DNA from: Candidatus Poribacteria bacterium
GTDB lineage: Bacteria; Poribacteria; WGA-4E; WGA-3G
Direction: 5' to 3'
Length of the DNA: 64,000 bases
NCBI GenBank assembly: GCA_022827185.1
Contig: JAJDTM010000055.1
Coordinates: forward strand, 1 to 64,000
Shown: one piece after another, positions 19,554 to 28,904 of the stretch
Layout: every line of letters begins with the position of its first letter
Position numbering within the stretch: the stretch's first letter is position 1
Made by a program: the position numbers and the translations under genes
Notes under the pieces: generated by a model
What the model was told of the DNA's origin: nothing
The model's input: only the letters and a program-made list of their open reading frames with translations
Database searches by the model: none

Positions 19554-19582
19554 TTGCGTCCCCGATGCTTTTGTGTTATACT
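19554..19582 (+). promoter_or_regulatory. Sigma70-like promoter TTGCGT-N17-TATACT
   Basis: Spacer of exactly 17; about 35 bp upstream of ATG 19617. Confidence 0.55.
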
Positions 19583-19616
19583 GCTCCCATCAAATCTTAA
19601 AAAAAGAGGTGTCGAA

Positions 19617-20033
19617 ATGAACTGTCCACGCTGTAAACGCGAAGATGCTGTCAAAAATGGGAAAGCCAGAGGGAATCAACGGTACAAGTGTAACGCTTGT
19701 GGCTTTCAGTTCACACGTCAGACGACTCGCGGAAGACCACCGTGGCAGCGAGCCTTAGCCGTTTTCTTATACTGCCGTGGTGTCTCTATAAGTGATATAG
19801 CGCGGACGTTCTCAGTGGCACCGAGCACCATCTTCAAATGGATCCGAAAATTCGGTTCCGAGCGGATACCCTTGCCTGAATCCACAGCCGATGGCGCGAT
19901 GCTCCTTGACGAAAATGAGATAACAGAATATCTAAAAAAACAGAGCGAAGGCTCCGAATCCGGAAAGATTTTTGTTGTGATACCAGCGGATATATCATCT
20001 GAAAATGTAGTCGTCGGGATTAAACGCGATTAA
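19617..20033 (+). CDS. IS1 InsA-like zinc-ribbon/HTH DNA-binding protein without a transposase partner
   Basis: MNCPRCKREDAVKNGKARGNQRYKCNACGFQFTRQTTRGRPPWQRALAVFLYCRGVSISDIARTFSVAPSTIFKWIRKFG plus an unrelated C-terminus. Confidence 0.75.
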   Translation: MNCPRCKREDAVKNGKARGNQRYKCNACGFQFTRQTTRGRPPWQRALAVFLYCRGVSISDIARTFSVAPSTIFKWIRKFGSERIPLPESTADGAMLLDENEITEYLKKQSEGSESGKIFVVIPADISSENVVVGIKRD

Positions 20034-20209
20034 TCACAAACCACATCACGGGCGTACGGTTCAAAACCATTCAATTCATTTTTTGGTGCAAATCTATTTC
20101 TGGTAGAAGCGAGTGTTTTTGCTTGGGTATTTCTTGTTGCTCGCGATCCGTCCGCGAAAATGTCTTAAAAACCGAAAACTGAATGGCTCTGCACACAATC
20201 TGATTTACC

Positions 20210-20250
20210 TTGACAATCCCAGAAATCTGTTTTAAAATTAGAAAAGGAGG
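20210..20250 (+). promoter_or_regulatory. Sigma70-like promoter TTGACA-N17-TAAAAT and RBS AAAGGAGG
   Basis: -35 at 20210-20215, -10 at 20233-20238, RBS at 20243-20250, upstream of ATG 20266. Confidence 0.65.
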
Positions 20251-20265
20251 TAATAAAACTAACTT

Positions 20266-21054
20266 ATGAAAACACGACTTTTAGCAACAAATTTTGGCTT
20301 CCAAACGCTGCCAAAATTTGGAAGAATTATCACGTATAGCGCGAGTATATGCCTGATCATGCTCCTTTTCGGGAGCGTCGCAAACGCAGCAGATTCGTTT
20401 GGCGACCCGTTTGAAGGTGACGATTTGAAGAATCCCAATTGGAAATGGCAGAACGAACCCCCGAAATGGGATGTCGGCAAAACACGGGAAAATTACCTAT
20501 ATATTGACAGTGAACCCAACCGAAATCTCTGGGCAAATGATATGTCGCATTTCCTGTATCAGGAAACCGATACGGATATGTTTGATGTCGAAACCCGCTT
20601 CTTCGCCAAATGGGATACCAGCTCTGGCGTTAATGGACTGGTCGTGAAAAGTCCGAGCGACGATAATTGGGTAACCATCAAATTCTGGTCGCGGGATGCA
20701 GGAGCGAAAGGTCATATCCAGTATCAAACGAAGCAAGCCGGAATGGGACCGCCGGATATCCAATGGAGATTTGGGGATTGGGGGGACATCGAAATGGCAC
20801 TCCGACTCAAAAAAGATGGCGATACATATACCGCTTGGTATAAAGCATCGGAAGATAAGGACTGGATGGATATTGGAGAAGCGGACTTTGAACTCACACC
20901 GCCTTTGTGGCTCGGAATTTATGCCGGTGTTGCCGCAGGCGCAGGCAATCTCGAAGTCGAATACGAATACTTCAGAGACAACCTAAACCCGTTCCCAGTT
21001 GAACCCGGTGGAAAAGCGACGACAACTTGGGCAGCGGTAAAATCCCAATACTAA
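20266..21054 (+). CDS. Exported concanavalin A-like/DUF1349-like protein with C-terminal TTTWAAVK motif
   Basis: N-terminal hydrophobic signal; DSFGDPFEGDDLKNPNWKWQNEPPKWDVG...; ends VEPGGKATTTWAAVKSQY. Confidence 0.65.
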   Translation: MKTRLLATNFGFQTLPKFGRIITYSASICLIMLLFGSVANAADSFGDPFEGDDLKNPNWKWQNEPPKWDVGKTRENYLYIDSEPNRNLWANDMSHFLYQETDTDMFDVETRFFAKWDTSSGVNGLVVKSPSDDNWVTIKFWSRDAGAKGHIQYQTKQAGMGPPDIQWRFGDWGDIEMALRLKKDGDTYTAWYKASEDKDWMDIGEADFELTPPLWLGIYAGVAAGAGNLEVEYEYFRDNLNPFPVEPGGKATTTWAAVKSQY

Positions 21055-21069
21055 GGATGGAGAAAACGT

Positions 21070-22929
21070 ATGCGGTATTATCTGATTCTTTTTTTGATTT
21101 TCTTTGGGGTTTCCGCACTCGCGGCATCCACTTTCAAGGATATCAGCCTCGCCGCAAACGTCTATCAGCGTGAAACACCCGTCGATGCGGAATCCGGGGC
21201 CTGGTGGGGTCCCGGTACCGCCGCCGTAGATTATGATAACGACGGCTGCTGGATGGACATCTTCGTCGTCGGCGATGGCGGTTTACCGAACGCACTTTAC
21301 CGCAATAACGGCGACGGAACGTTCACAGACGTAGCAGATGACGCAGGCATCGCAAATACGCCAAACGGACGCGGCTGCGTCTGGTTTGACTATAACAACG
21401 ACGGATGGCGCGACCTCTATGTAACCTGTGCCGGCCCGAATTTTCTCTTTGAGAACAACGGAGATGGTACCTTCACAGACGTAAGCACGCACGCAGGTGT
21501 CGCCGACGAAAAACACGGCACCGGTCCCGTTATCGCTGATTACGATCACGATGGATGGCTCGACATCTACATCGCTAATTGGGGAAAAGCACCATCCCTC
21601 CTGAACCCGATTCCCCCGCCAAAAACCAACGTCCTCTACCGAAACCGTGGCGACAGCACCTTTGAAGAAGTCACAGGAATCGCCGGTGTCGACGATGACG
21701 GAATCGCTTGGGGCGCGATCTTCTTTGATTACGATGGCGATACGTGGGCAGACCTATTCGTTGCAAACGACCACGGACCTGACAAACTCTATCGCAACAG
21801 AGGCGACGGCACCTTTGCAGATGTCTCGGAGCAGTCCGGCATCGTAACCGAAATCAACGGAAAACCGACAGGCGCGATGGGACTCTGCGTCGGCGACTAC
21901 GATAACGACACGGATCTCGACTTTTTTATTACTAACTATGATGCGGATCTCCTCTGGCGAAATAACGGCGATGGCACGTTCACGAATGTCGCTGAAGATG
22001 TTGGGGTCGCAAACGAAGGGGTCGGTTGGTACGCCAGTTTCGTTGATTATGACAACGACGGTTGGCGCGATCTCTACGTCGTCAACGGCGATGTCGATGG
22101 CTCACAGAAAACCAATCGTAACCGTCTCTATCACAACCAAAACGGACAATTTGTTGACCGAGCCGATGCACTCAACGTCACTGTTGATGCCGTCGCACGC
22201 GGCGCAACCGCGGGCGATTTTGATAACGATGATGATGTCGATTTCTATGTCGTCAATAATACCGGCAATACGCTCCTTCAAAACAATCTTGATTCTGGCT
22301 CTCCGCGACATCGCGTCAACCCTAAGCATCGACGCATCAAAATTAGGTTGATCGGTACGGAAAGCAACCGCGACGGCATCGGCACGCGAGTCACAGTGAA
22401 AGTCGGGAACCACGTTCAGACCCAAGAATTAATCTGCGGCACCGGTTTTCTGGGCAGTGACAGTTTAGAACTCGAATTTGGTTTTGGTGCTGGTTTTCAA
22501 CCCGGTTCCATCACTTTGGCATGGCCCTCCGGAATTGTCGAAACCTATCAATTCGGTTATGGTGGGGATGTCTATATCTTTACGGAAGCGGATGATGTCG
22601 TGACATCGGTTGAAGCAACGGGAAAACTCAGCACAACATGGGGCAAGGTCAAAGCTACCGAGGTCTTCCAAAACTATCCCAATCCGTTCAATCCTGAGAC
22701 TTGGATTCCGTACCGACTCTCTGAACCCAGCGATGTCCAAATCTCTATCTATTCCCAAACGGGTGAACTGATTCGCGACTTCAACCTCGGACATCAGGCG
22801 CACGGCGAAAAAACACTCCATTGGGATGGCAAAAACCGAGATGGAGAAACCGTCGCCAGTGGTATCTATTTCTATCAGTTCAAGGCAGGCGATACCGAGA
22901 GTATTCGGAAAATGTGGTTGATGAAGTAA
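21070..22929 (+). CDS. FG-GAP/VCBS repeat protein with ASPIC/UnbV domain and C-terminal FlgD-like sorting domain
   Basis: Repeated DYDNDGWxDLYVxN...LYRNNGDGTFxDV; GIGTRVTVKVGNHVQTQEL; YPNPFNPETWIPYRLSEPSDVQISIYSQTGELIRDF. Confidence 0.9.
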   Translation: MRYYLILFLIFFGVSALAASTFKDISLAANVYQRETPVDAESGAWWGPGTAAVDYDNDGCWMDIFVVGDGGLPNALYRNNGDGTFTDVADDAGIANTPNGRGCVWFDYNNDGWRDLYVTCAGPNFLFENNGDGTFTDVSTHAGVADEKHGTGPVIADYDHDGWLDIYIANWGKAPSLLNPIPPPKTNVLYRNRGDSTFEEVTGIAGVDDDGIAWGAIFFDYDGDTWADLFVANDHGPDKLYRNRGDGTFADVSEQSGIVTEINGKPTGAMGLCVGDYDNDTDLDFFITNYDADLLWRNNGDGTFTNVAEDVGVANEGVGWYASFVDYDNDGWRDLYVVNGDVDGSQKTNRNRLYHNQNGQFVDRADALNVTVDAVARGATAGDFDNDDDVDFYVVNNTGNTLLQNNLDSGSPRHRVNPKHRRIKIRLIGTESNRDGIGTRVTVKVGNHVQTQELICGTGFLGSDSLELEFGFGAGFQPGSITLAWPSGIVETYQFGYGGDVYIFTEADDVVTSVEATGKLSTTWGKVKATEVFQNYPNPFNPETWIPYRLSEPSDVQISIYSQTGELIRDFNLGHQAHGEKTLHWDGKNRDGETVASGIYFYQFKAGDTESIRKMWLMK

Positions 22930-22971
22930 ACACGATTCTCCAACAGCCGATAACTGACAACCGATAGCCAA

Positions 22972-23862
22972 ATGAAAAATATATTTCTTAGATGGTGGGG
23001 ATGCGGCGCATTTGACGCTCGCTTCGGCGACATCAATATCGCCTTTGATCCCTATCTCTTCAATCAGAATTTAGCAGATGCCGAACCAATATACGACTAT
23101 ATCTTTATCTCCCACGAACATTTCGACCACTGCCATCCCGTAACCTTGCAGAAATTATGTCGCGGTGAGCGTTTTAAGAAGTTGTTCGTCAACCCCGGAT
23201 GCATGACACCCGCACAACCGATCGCTGAAAAATATGGCGATGCCGCATTTGAGCGCGACCTCCCCATCACCAAGCATGTCCCTGCCGATAAAGTGCAGGT
23301 TCTCTATCCCAAATACCTTAACGAAAACCAAGGGACATCACGCACTTTTCAAGGTTCAGGCACACTTGACCTCGGCGATATTCAAGTTGAAACGATTGAA
23401 AGCGGCGAAAACCAGACCCCAGATTTACCCACAAACGGTTATCTCATAACACACACACAAAAGAATGTCTCCATTTTACACACCGGCGACCTGCACGAAC
23501 CCTATCCAGCGTTGGCAAACCTCCGAGGCAAAGTAGATTTCTTGATTCACATGAAACTTGGGCTTGGTGGTGGACTTGCACCTCGCCTCGTTGAGTTATT
23601 GGAACGCATCCAACCCCAATTCGTGATACCGACGCATTATCGAACCGACCGAAAATCCGATCCAATACCCGCAGGGCATTGGCCCCCCAACGTTACCGAT
23701 GAAATGGCGTTCATTGAGTCAATGCGTGAAATCGTCGGAGAGAGAACACGTCTCCTCCCTTTTACTGCAGGTATAGAGTATGAAGTGGAAATGCCAGAGA
23801 AACAGGTCATCTGGAAATGGGAATGGTTTAACACGTGGGACGTTCCACCGTGGCGCGAATAA
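22972..23862 (+). CDS. Metallo-beta-lactamase-fold hydrolase (UlaG-like)
   Basis: FISHEHFDHCHPVTL, ILHTGDLHEP, VIPTHYRTD. Confidence 0.82.
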   Translation: MKNIFLRWWGCGAFDARFGDINIAFDPYLFNQNLADAEPIYDYIFISHEHFDHCHPVTLQKLCRGERFKKLFVNPGCMTPAQPIAEKYGDAAFERDLPITKHVPADKVQVLYPKYLNENQGTSRTFQGSGTLDLGDIQVETIESGENQTPDLPTNGYLITHTQKNVSILHTGDLHEPYPALANLRGKVDFLIHMKLGLGGGLAPRLVELLERIQPQFVIPTHYRTDRKSDPIPAGHWPPNVTDEMAFIESMREIVGERTRLLPFTAGIEYEVEMPEKQVIWKWEWFNTWDVPPWRE

Positions 23863-23927
23863 AATACCGTGGCGTGTTTTTTTAGCTGCCATCCCAGAAA
23901 TATGCCTATAAGCGAGGAGGTACACTG

Positions 23928-25985
23928 ATGACGTTGACACGTTTTCCGATTTTGACGATACTTTTCGTTTCAATGGTGTTTCACGCCAACGTCTCTGCCC
24001 AAGATTATACCCAGTGGCATTTACCCGAGGGTGCCAAAGCACGTCTCGGAAAAGGGACAATCACCGGAGATATCCAGTATTCTCCAGATGGCAGTCTACT
24101 GGCGGTTCCCAGTGCTGTCGGTGTCTGGGTTTACGATGCCGAAACGCATCAAGAAATTAACTTGCTCGTCGGGCATACGGATCTAATCTCAGCCGTTGCG
24201 TTTTCTCCAGATGGTGAAATACTTGCCAGTGGAAGTCAGGACGGAACAATCTGGTTGTGGAACCCACATACTGGAGAAAACACAGCAAGGCTCAGAGGAC
24301 ACAGAAACGGGCGGATTACTTCCATCGCGTTTTCGCCCTTATTCTCACAGTTCAACTTCCTTGCGAGTGGCAGTTCAGACAAAACGGTGCGGTTGTGGAG
24401 TGCGACTACGGGGAACTATATAACGACCTTACACGGGCATACAGGAGCAGTCACTTCTGTTGCCTTCAGTCCAAACGGGCTAATACTTGCCAGCGGTGGT
24501 GGGCACAAGGACAACACCGTCCGCTTATGGAAGGCAAAAGATAATTTCCGCATCACTACCACTACCCTCATAGGACACGAACAGGGTGTCGAGTCCGTTG
24601 CGTTCAGTCCGGATGGACAGACGCTTGCAAGTGGCAGTCAGGATGACACGGTTCAATTGTGGAATCCATATACCGGTGACCACAAAGCAACCCTCACAGA
24701 GCACACGAGTGGTGTAACTTCTGTCGCGTTTTCTCTCGACGGACAGGTGCTTGCGAGTGCTGGCAGCGACGAAACCGTCCGATTGTGGGATCCTGTCACT
24801 GAAACCCTCAAGATAACCTTTGCTGGACACACCGGTTTTAACGCGGTTGTTGCTTTTCGTTCAGATGGACGAACCCTTGCCAGTGCCGGTGATGACCAGA
24901 TGATCCAATTTTGGGATTATACCACTTTCCAACACAAGTCTACTATCACTGGACATGCTTTTCCGATTAATGATATTGCGTTCGCTCCCGATGGACAGAT
25001 TTTCGCGAGTGTAGACGATGGCAAGGCGATTCATTTGTGGACCGCCGACACAGGGCACCTCCAAGATACACTTAAGGGACATGGTGGACGTGTCTTTTCC
25101 GTTGCATTTAGTCCAGATGGCGCGACACTCGCCAGTGGAGGTGGGTGGGGGGATAACGCAATTCGGTTATGGGACGTACACGCTGGGCAGCCCAAGGAGT
25201 CTATCAAAAGCCATAAATATGGTGTGGAGTCCATCATGTTTAGTCCAGACGGTAAAACACTTGCCAGTGGAAGTTGGGACAGCACCGCTCGATTATGGGA
25301 TGCTGGCACAGGTGAACACAAAGCAACTCTCAAAGCCGGTACCACTGTCTATACTGTCGCATTCAGCCCAGATAGCCGTACGCTTGCCAGTAGCGGTCAA
25401 GACAACACAATTCGATTATGGGATGTAGAAAGTGGTGAGTACCGAGAGCTGATAGCACATACACGTCATGTTGATTCTGTGGTGTTCAGTCCGGATGGGC
25501 GTACGCTTGCCAGTGGAAGTCGGGATAAAACAGTTCGATTGTGGAATATACAGACAGGACAATCTCATACGACCCTCATAGGGCATACATCTCATATCAG
25601 GTCCATTGTGTTCTTCCCCGATGGTAATACACTTGCCAGCGGAAGTTTGGACGACACAGTGCGATTATGGGATATACAGACAGGACAACTTCAATCTACC
25701 CTCACGGGACATACCGCCGGTGTTAACGCGCTTGCACTCTCTGCCAATGGTGGCACACTTGCCAGCGGGAGTGAAGATGGCACTATTCTCTTGTGGGAGT
25801 TCACACCCATTGAACCGAAGATAAAAGCGGATGTCAACGCCGATGGTATCGTAAATATCCAAGACTTGGTCCTGGTTGCTTCACATTTGGGAGAAACCGG
25901 ACTGAGTCCTGGAGATGCCAACGGTGATGGTGTCGTGAATATCCAGGACTTAGTGCTAATTGCCTCCCAACTCGGGGACAATTAG
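23928..25985 (+). CDS. Exported WD40-repeat protein with C-terminal type I dockerin-like EF-hand pair
   Basis: Signal peptide, WD40 blades, then KADVNADGIVNIQDLVLVASHLGETGLSPGDANGDGVVNIQDLVLIASQLGDN. Confidence 0.92.
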   Translation: MTLTRFPILTILFVSMVFHANVSAQDYTQWHLPEGAKARLGKGTITGDIQYSPDGSLLAVPSAVGVWVYDAETHQEINLLVGHTDLISAVAFSPDGEILASGSQDGTIWLWNPHTGENTARLRGHRNGRITSIAFSPLFSQFNFLASGSSDKTVRLWSATTGNYITTLHGHTGAVTSVAFSPNGLILASGGGHKDNTVRLWKAKDNFRITTTTLIGHEQGVESVAFSPDGQTLASGSQDDTVQLWNPYTGDHKATLTEHTSGVTSVAFSLDGQVLASAGSDETVRLWDPVTETLKITFAGHTGFNAVVAFRSDGRTLASAGDDQMIQFWDYTTFQHKSTITGHAFPINDIAFAPDGQIFASVDDGKAIHLWTADTGHLQDTLKGHGGRVFSVAFSPDGATLASGGGWGDNAIRLWDVHAGQPKESIKSHKYGVESIMFSPDGKTLASGSWDSTARLWDAGTGEHKATLKAGTTVYTVAFSPDSRTLASSGQDNTIRLWDVESGEYRELIAHTRHVDSVVFSPDGRTLASGSRDKTVRLWNIQTGQSHTTLIGHTSHIRSIVFFPDGNTLASGSLDDTVRLWDIQTGQLQSTLTGHTAGVNALALSANGGTLASGSEDGTILLWEFTPIEPKIKADVNADGIVNIQDLVLVASHLGETGLSPGDANGDGVVNIQDLVLIASQLGDN

Positions 25986-26031
25986 CAGCACAATAAACGC
26001 CGAAAAAACGAAAATTTGGAGAACAGTGAAC

Positions 26032-27054
26032 GTGTCAACAGACCAACGCCTCCGCGTCGCTATCTACGGCTGCGGTAACTTCGCGAAACAGACGCGCATT
26101 CCAAACCTATTACAGACAGATACAGTCGATATTGTCGCTGTGTGCGATAGCAATTTACAAGCAGCACAGGAAATCGCAGCCGACTTCAAGGTACCACACG
26201 TCTACCACACCGAAAATGGTGGCGCGTATAAGATGCTTGACGCCGAAGCCATCGATGTGTTATACTCTATCGTACCAGCGTACGTACGAACCGATGTTGA
26301 AGTGACCGCAGTGGAAAAAGGTATCCATCTCTTCAGTGAGAAGCCACAAGCGATCACGATGCAAGTTGCCCGCCAAATAGACAATGCTGTTGAGCAAGCA
26401 GGCGTTATCAGTACCGTCGGATTTCGTGAGCGGTATCGTCCGCTCTTTCAAGAGGCACGTCGATTCTTGGTGGACAAACAGGTTGTGCATGTCCGTTTCC
26501 AGAGTTTCGGTGGATTGCCGCCTTCGATAGAGGCGGGGGTTAAAACGTGGTGGGCTGACATGGACAAATCCGGGGGGCGTGCCCTCGATTGGGGGGTCCA
26601 CGCAACCGATTATAGCCGGTTTATGACAGGTTTGAATGTCGCACGCGCACAAGCCTTCTACTGTGAACGTCCTGCTTATGCAACCGCTTTGTCATCGAGT
26701 TTCAATTACTGTTTTGACAACGGTGCTACGATGACACTCAGTTTCGTCTCATCGGGTCCCAGTCCAAGAAACGAGCCGTGGTTTACGGTCTTCTATGAAG
26801 GCGGATGCCTTGAAATTTACCAGTACGATAGGATCGAGGTCAATGGCGAAGTCTTTTATCAAGCCGACGAATTCGACCCGTGGTTAGAACAAGATAAAAC
26901 CTTTATCCGTGCTGTACAGACAGCAGATGCGAGCATATTACGCAGTGATTACCACGACGGTCTCTTCTCTTTAGCACCCGTTTTGGCTGGCTGGGAGTCC
27001 GCCCGTCGCAACGGTGAATGCATTGATATCGCATCATTCATGAATGACGTATAG
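26032..27054 (+). CDS. Gfo/Idh/MocA-family oxidoreductase
   Basis: RLRVAIYGCGNFAKQTRIPNL..GIHLFSEKPQAITMQVARQID; GTG start at 26032 after GGAG. Confidence 0.88.
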   Translation: MSTDQRLRVAIYGCGNFAKQTRIPNLLQTDTVDIVAVCDSNLQAAQEIAADFKVPHVYHTENGGAYKMLDAEAIDVLYSIVPAYVRTDVEVTAVEKGIHLFSEKPQAITMQVARQIDNAVEQAGVISTVGFRERYRPLFQEARRFLVDKQVVHVRFQSFGGLPPSIEAGVKTWWADMDKSGGRALDWGVHATDYSRFMTGLNVARAQAFYCERPAYATALSSSFNYCFDNGATMTLSFVSSGPSPRNEPWFTVFYEGGCLEIYQYDRIEVNGEVFYQADEFDPWLEQDKTFIRAVQTADASILRSDYHDGLFSLAPVLAGWESARRNGECIDIASFMNDV

Positions 27055-27066
27055 TTAAAAATCAAC

Positions 27067-27156
27067 AGGACTTACGCAGTTCCGTCTTAAAGTCCCCCTG
27101 ATAAGGGGGATTTAGGGGGTTAAAATACCGAAATTACTATTTTTTGCATAAGTCCT
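27067..27156. repeat. MITE-like repeat family A, copy 2
   Basis: AGGACTTACGCA...TGCATAAGTCCT; flanked by AATCAA-like direct repeats. Confidence 0.75.
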
Positions 27157-27175
27157 AATCAAGAAAGGAAAAATT

Positions 27176-27391
27176 ATGGATGCAAGATTAAAAAAAATTC
27201 AGATTACACCTATGAAATTCGACAAAGAGGGCGCGATGCAGCGTGAAGAATTCGCTACGCTTACCATTGAAGTACCCATGGATAGCACAGCACAACGCGC
27301 CGCTATTATAGAATTGTGTGAACTCCTCGACCAAGAATGGGTTGTTGTTAACGTTGAAGGCAAAACAGTCGTGGCTGTTAACACCGCTTAA
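27176..27391 (+). CDS. Small hypothetical protein (71 aa)
   Basis: RBS-like AGGAAA upstream; no family recognised. Confidence 0.5.
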   Translation: MDARLKKIQITPMKFDKEGAMQREEFATLTIEVPMDSTAQRAAIIELCELLDQEWVVVNVEGKTVVAVNTA

Positions 27392-27502
27392 TGGGAAAAG
27401 TTCATCAAAAAGGTAGTTCCAAGCAACGCGCCGGAACGGATATACGGAAAGAACCGTTTTTCCACATTGGGCCCTGAACGAACCGCAAGGAACTTTAAAA
27501 AA

Positions 27503-28642
27503 ATGAAGAAGAAGTGGCTTTTTACACCGGGTCCCACGCCGATTCCGCCCGAAGCACTATTGGCGATGGCGCAGCCGATTGATTACCACCGCAGCGAAGA
27601 TACTGTCGCATTAATTAAAGACGTTCTCGAAAAACTCAAGCACGTTTTCCAAACCGAGAACGATGTCCTTTTCTTAACATCATCCGGAACCGGTGGTATG
27701 GAAGGCGCAGTTGCGAATCTATTGTCTCGCGGAGACAAGGTGATTGTGATCCGGAGCGGGAAATTTGGCGAACGATGGGCTGACATCTGCACCGCCTTCG
27801 GTGTCGAAGTTATACCCATTGATGTAACGTGGGGCAATGCTGTCGAACTACAAGCGGTGGAAACACGCTTAACTGAACACCCTGACGTAAAAGCGGTTTA
27901 CGCAACACTTTGTGAGACCTCAACCGGCGTTCTACACGACATTGAGGCACTCGCGCGCCTGACCCGAGCGCGTCCCACGCTTTTAGTCGTTGACGCTGTC
28001 AGCGGACTCGGTGCTGACGATTTACAGATGGACGAGTGGGGGGTAGATGTCGTTGTTTCCTGTACCCAAAAAGGATTGATGACACCTCCCGGTCTCGCAG
28101 TCGTGGCACTCAACCAACGCGCATGGGACGCGGTTGAACGTTCTGACCTCCCGAAATATTACTTTGATTTCCGCAAGGCGTATGAGAGCGGCTTAGACGG
28201 TTCCGTCCCTTACACACCGGCTGTGACACTACTGACAGCACTTCAATGTGCGCTGAATCGCATCTGTAAAGAGGGTATCCGCAATACGATAGCGCGGCAC
28301 AGTTGCTTAGCTACTGCGACCCGGAGTGCTGTTAAAGCATTGGGACTTTCCCTTTTTGCGACATCGCCAGCGAATACCGTAACCGCAATTCGCTTACCGG
28401 AAGCGGTTGATGGCAAAGCGTTTGTCAATCTGATGCTTGATGAATACGGGATCACCTATGCCGGTGGTCAGAGTCAGTTAAGTGGAAAAATCGTCCGAAT
28501 TGCGCACCTCGGCTGGATGAATGAAAACGACGTGATCGTCGCTATTTCTGCGTTTGAGCGAGGCTTAATGGAAATCGGATGCGATATCCCGATTGGCGCG
28601 GGCGTTACCGCTGCACAAGAAGTTTTCCGTACTTTGATATAA
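27503..28642 (+). CDS. Class V aminotransferase (alanine-glyoxylate/serine-pyruvate aminotransferase-like)
   Basis: KWLFTPGPTPIPPEALLAMAQPIDYHRSEDT, FLTSSGTGGMEGAVANL, VDAVSGLGADDLQMDEWGVDVVVSCTQKGLMTPPGLA. Confidence 0.9.
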   Translation: MKKKWLFTPGPTPIPPEALLAMAQPIDYHRSEDTVALIKDVLEKLKHVFQTENDVLFLTSSGTGGMEGAVANLLSRGDKVIVIRSGKFGERWADICTAFGVEVIPIDVTWGNAVELQAVETRLTEHPDVKAVYATLCETSTGVLHDIEALARLTRARPTLLVVDAVSGLGADDLQMDEWGVDVVVSCTQKGLMTPPGLAVVALNQRAWDAVERSDLPKYYFDFRKAYESGLDGSVPYTPAVTLLTALQCALNRICKEGIRNTIARHSCLATATRSAVKALGLSLFATSPANTVTAIRLPEAVDGKAFVNLMLDEYGITYAGGQSQLSGKIVRIAHLGWMNENDVIVAISAFERGLMEIGCDIPIGAGVTAAQEVFRTLI

Positions 28643-28647
28643 AAAAA

Positions 28648-28904
28648 CCAAAAACGTAGTCCGTAATGTAATGGAGGTGTTTTTGCTTGGGTGTTTCTTC
28701 AGATCTACGGAATGAGAGTTCAAGTGTCAAACCTACCTAATCGAACCGCAAGGAAATATAAAGATCGGGTTTCTGATAAACAGCCAAAAACGTAGTCCGT
28801 AATGTAATGGAGGACGGATCTACGGAATGAGACTTCAAGTATCAAACTCGCCTAACCGAACCGCAAGGAAATATAAAAAACGAACCGCAAGGAAATATAA
28901 AAAA
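28648..28904 (+). repeat. Imperfect tandem duplication of an upstream leader
   Basis: AAAAACGTAGTCCGTAATGTAATGGAGG...GATCTACGGAATGAGA[GC]TTCAAGT...CGAACCGCAAGGAAATATAAA occurs twice, then a third CGAACCGCAAGGAAATATAAAAAA just before ATG 28905. Confidence 0.8.

Noticed and set aside
20069-20190. Possible further family B copy (CCATTCAATTCATTTTTT ... AAAACTGAATGGCTCTG)
   Set aside because: Ends are only partly matched and no flanking duplication found; kept out as too weak.
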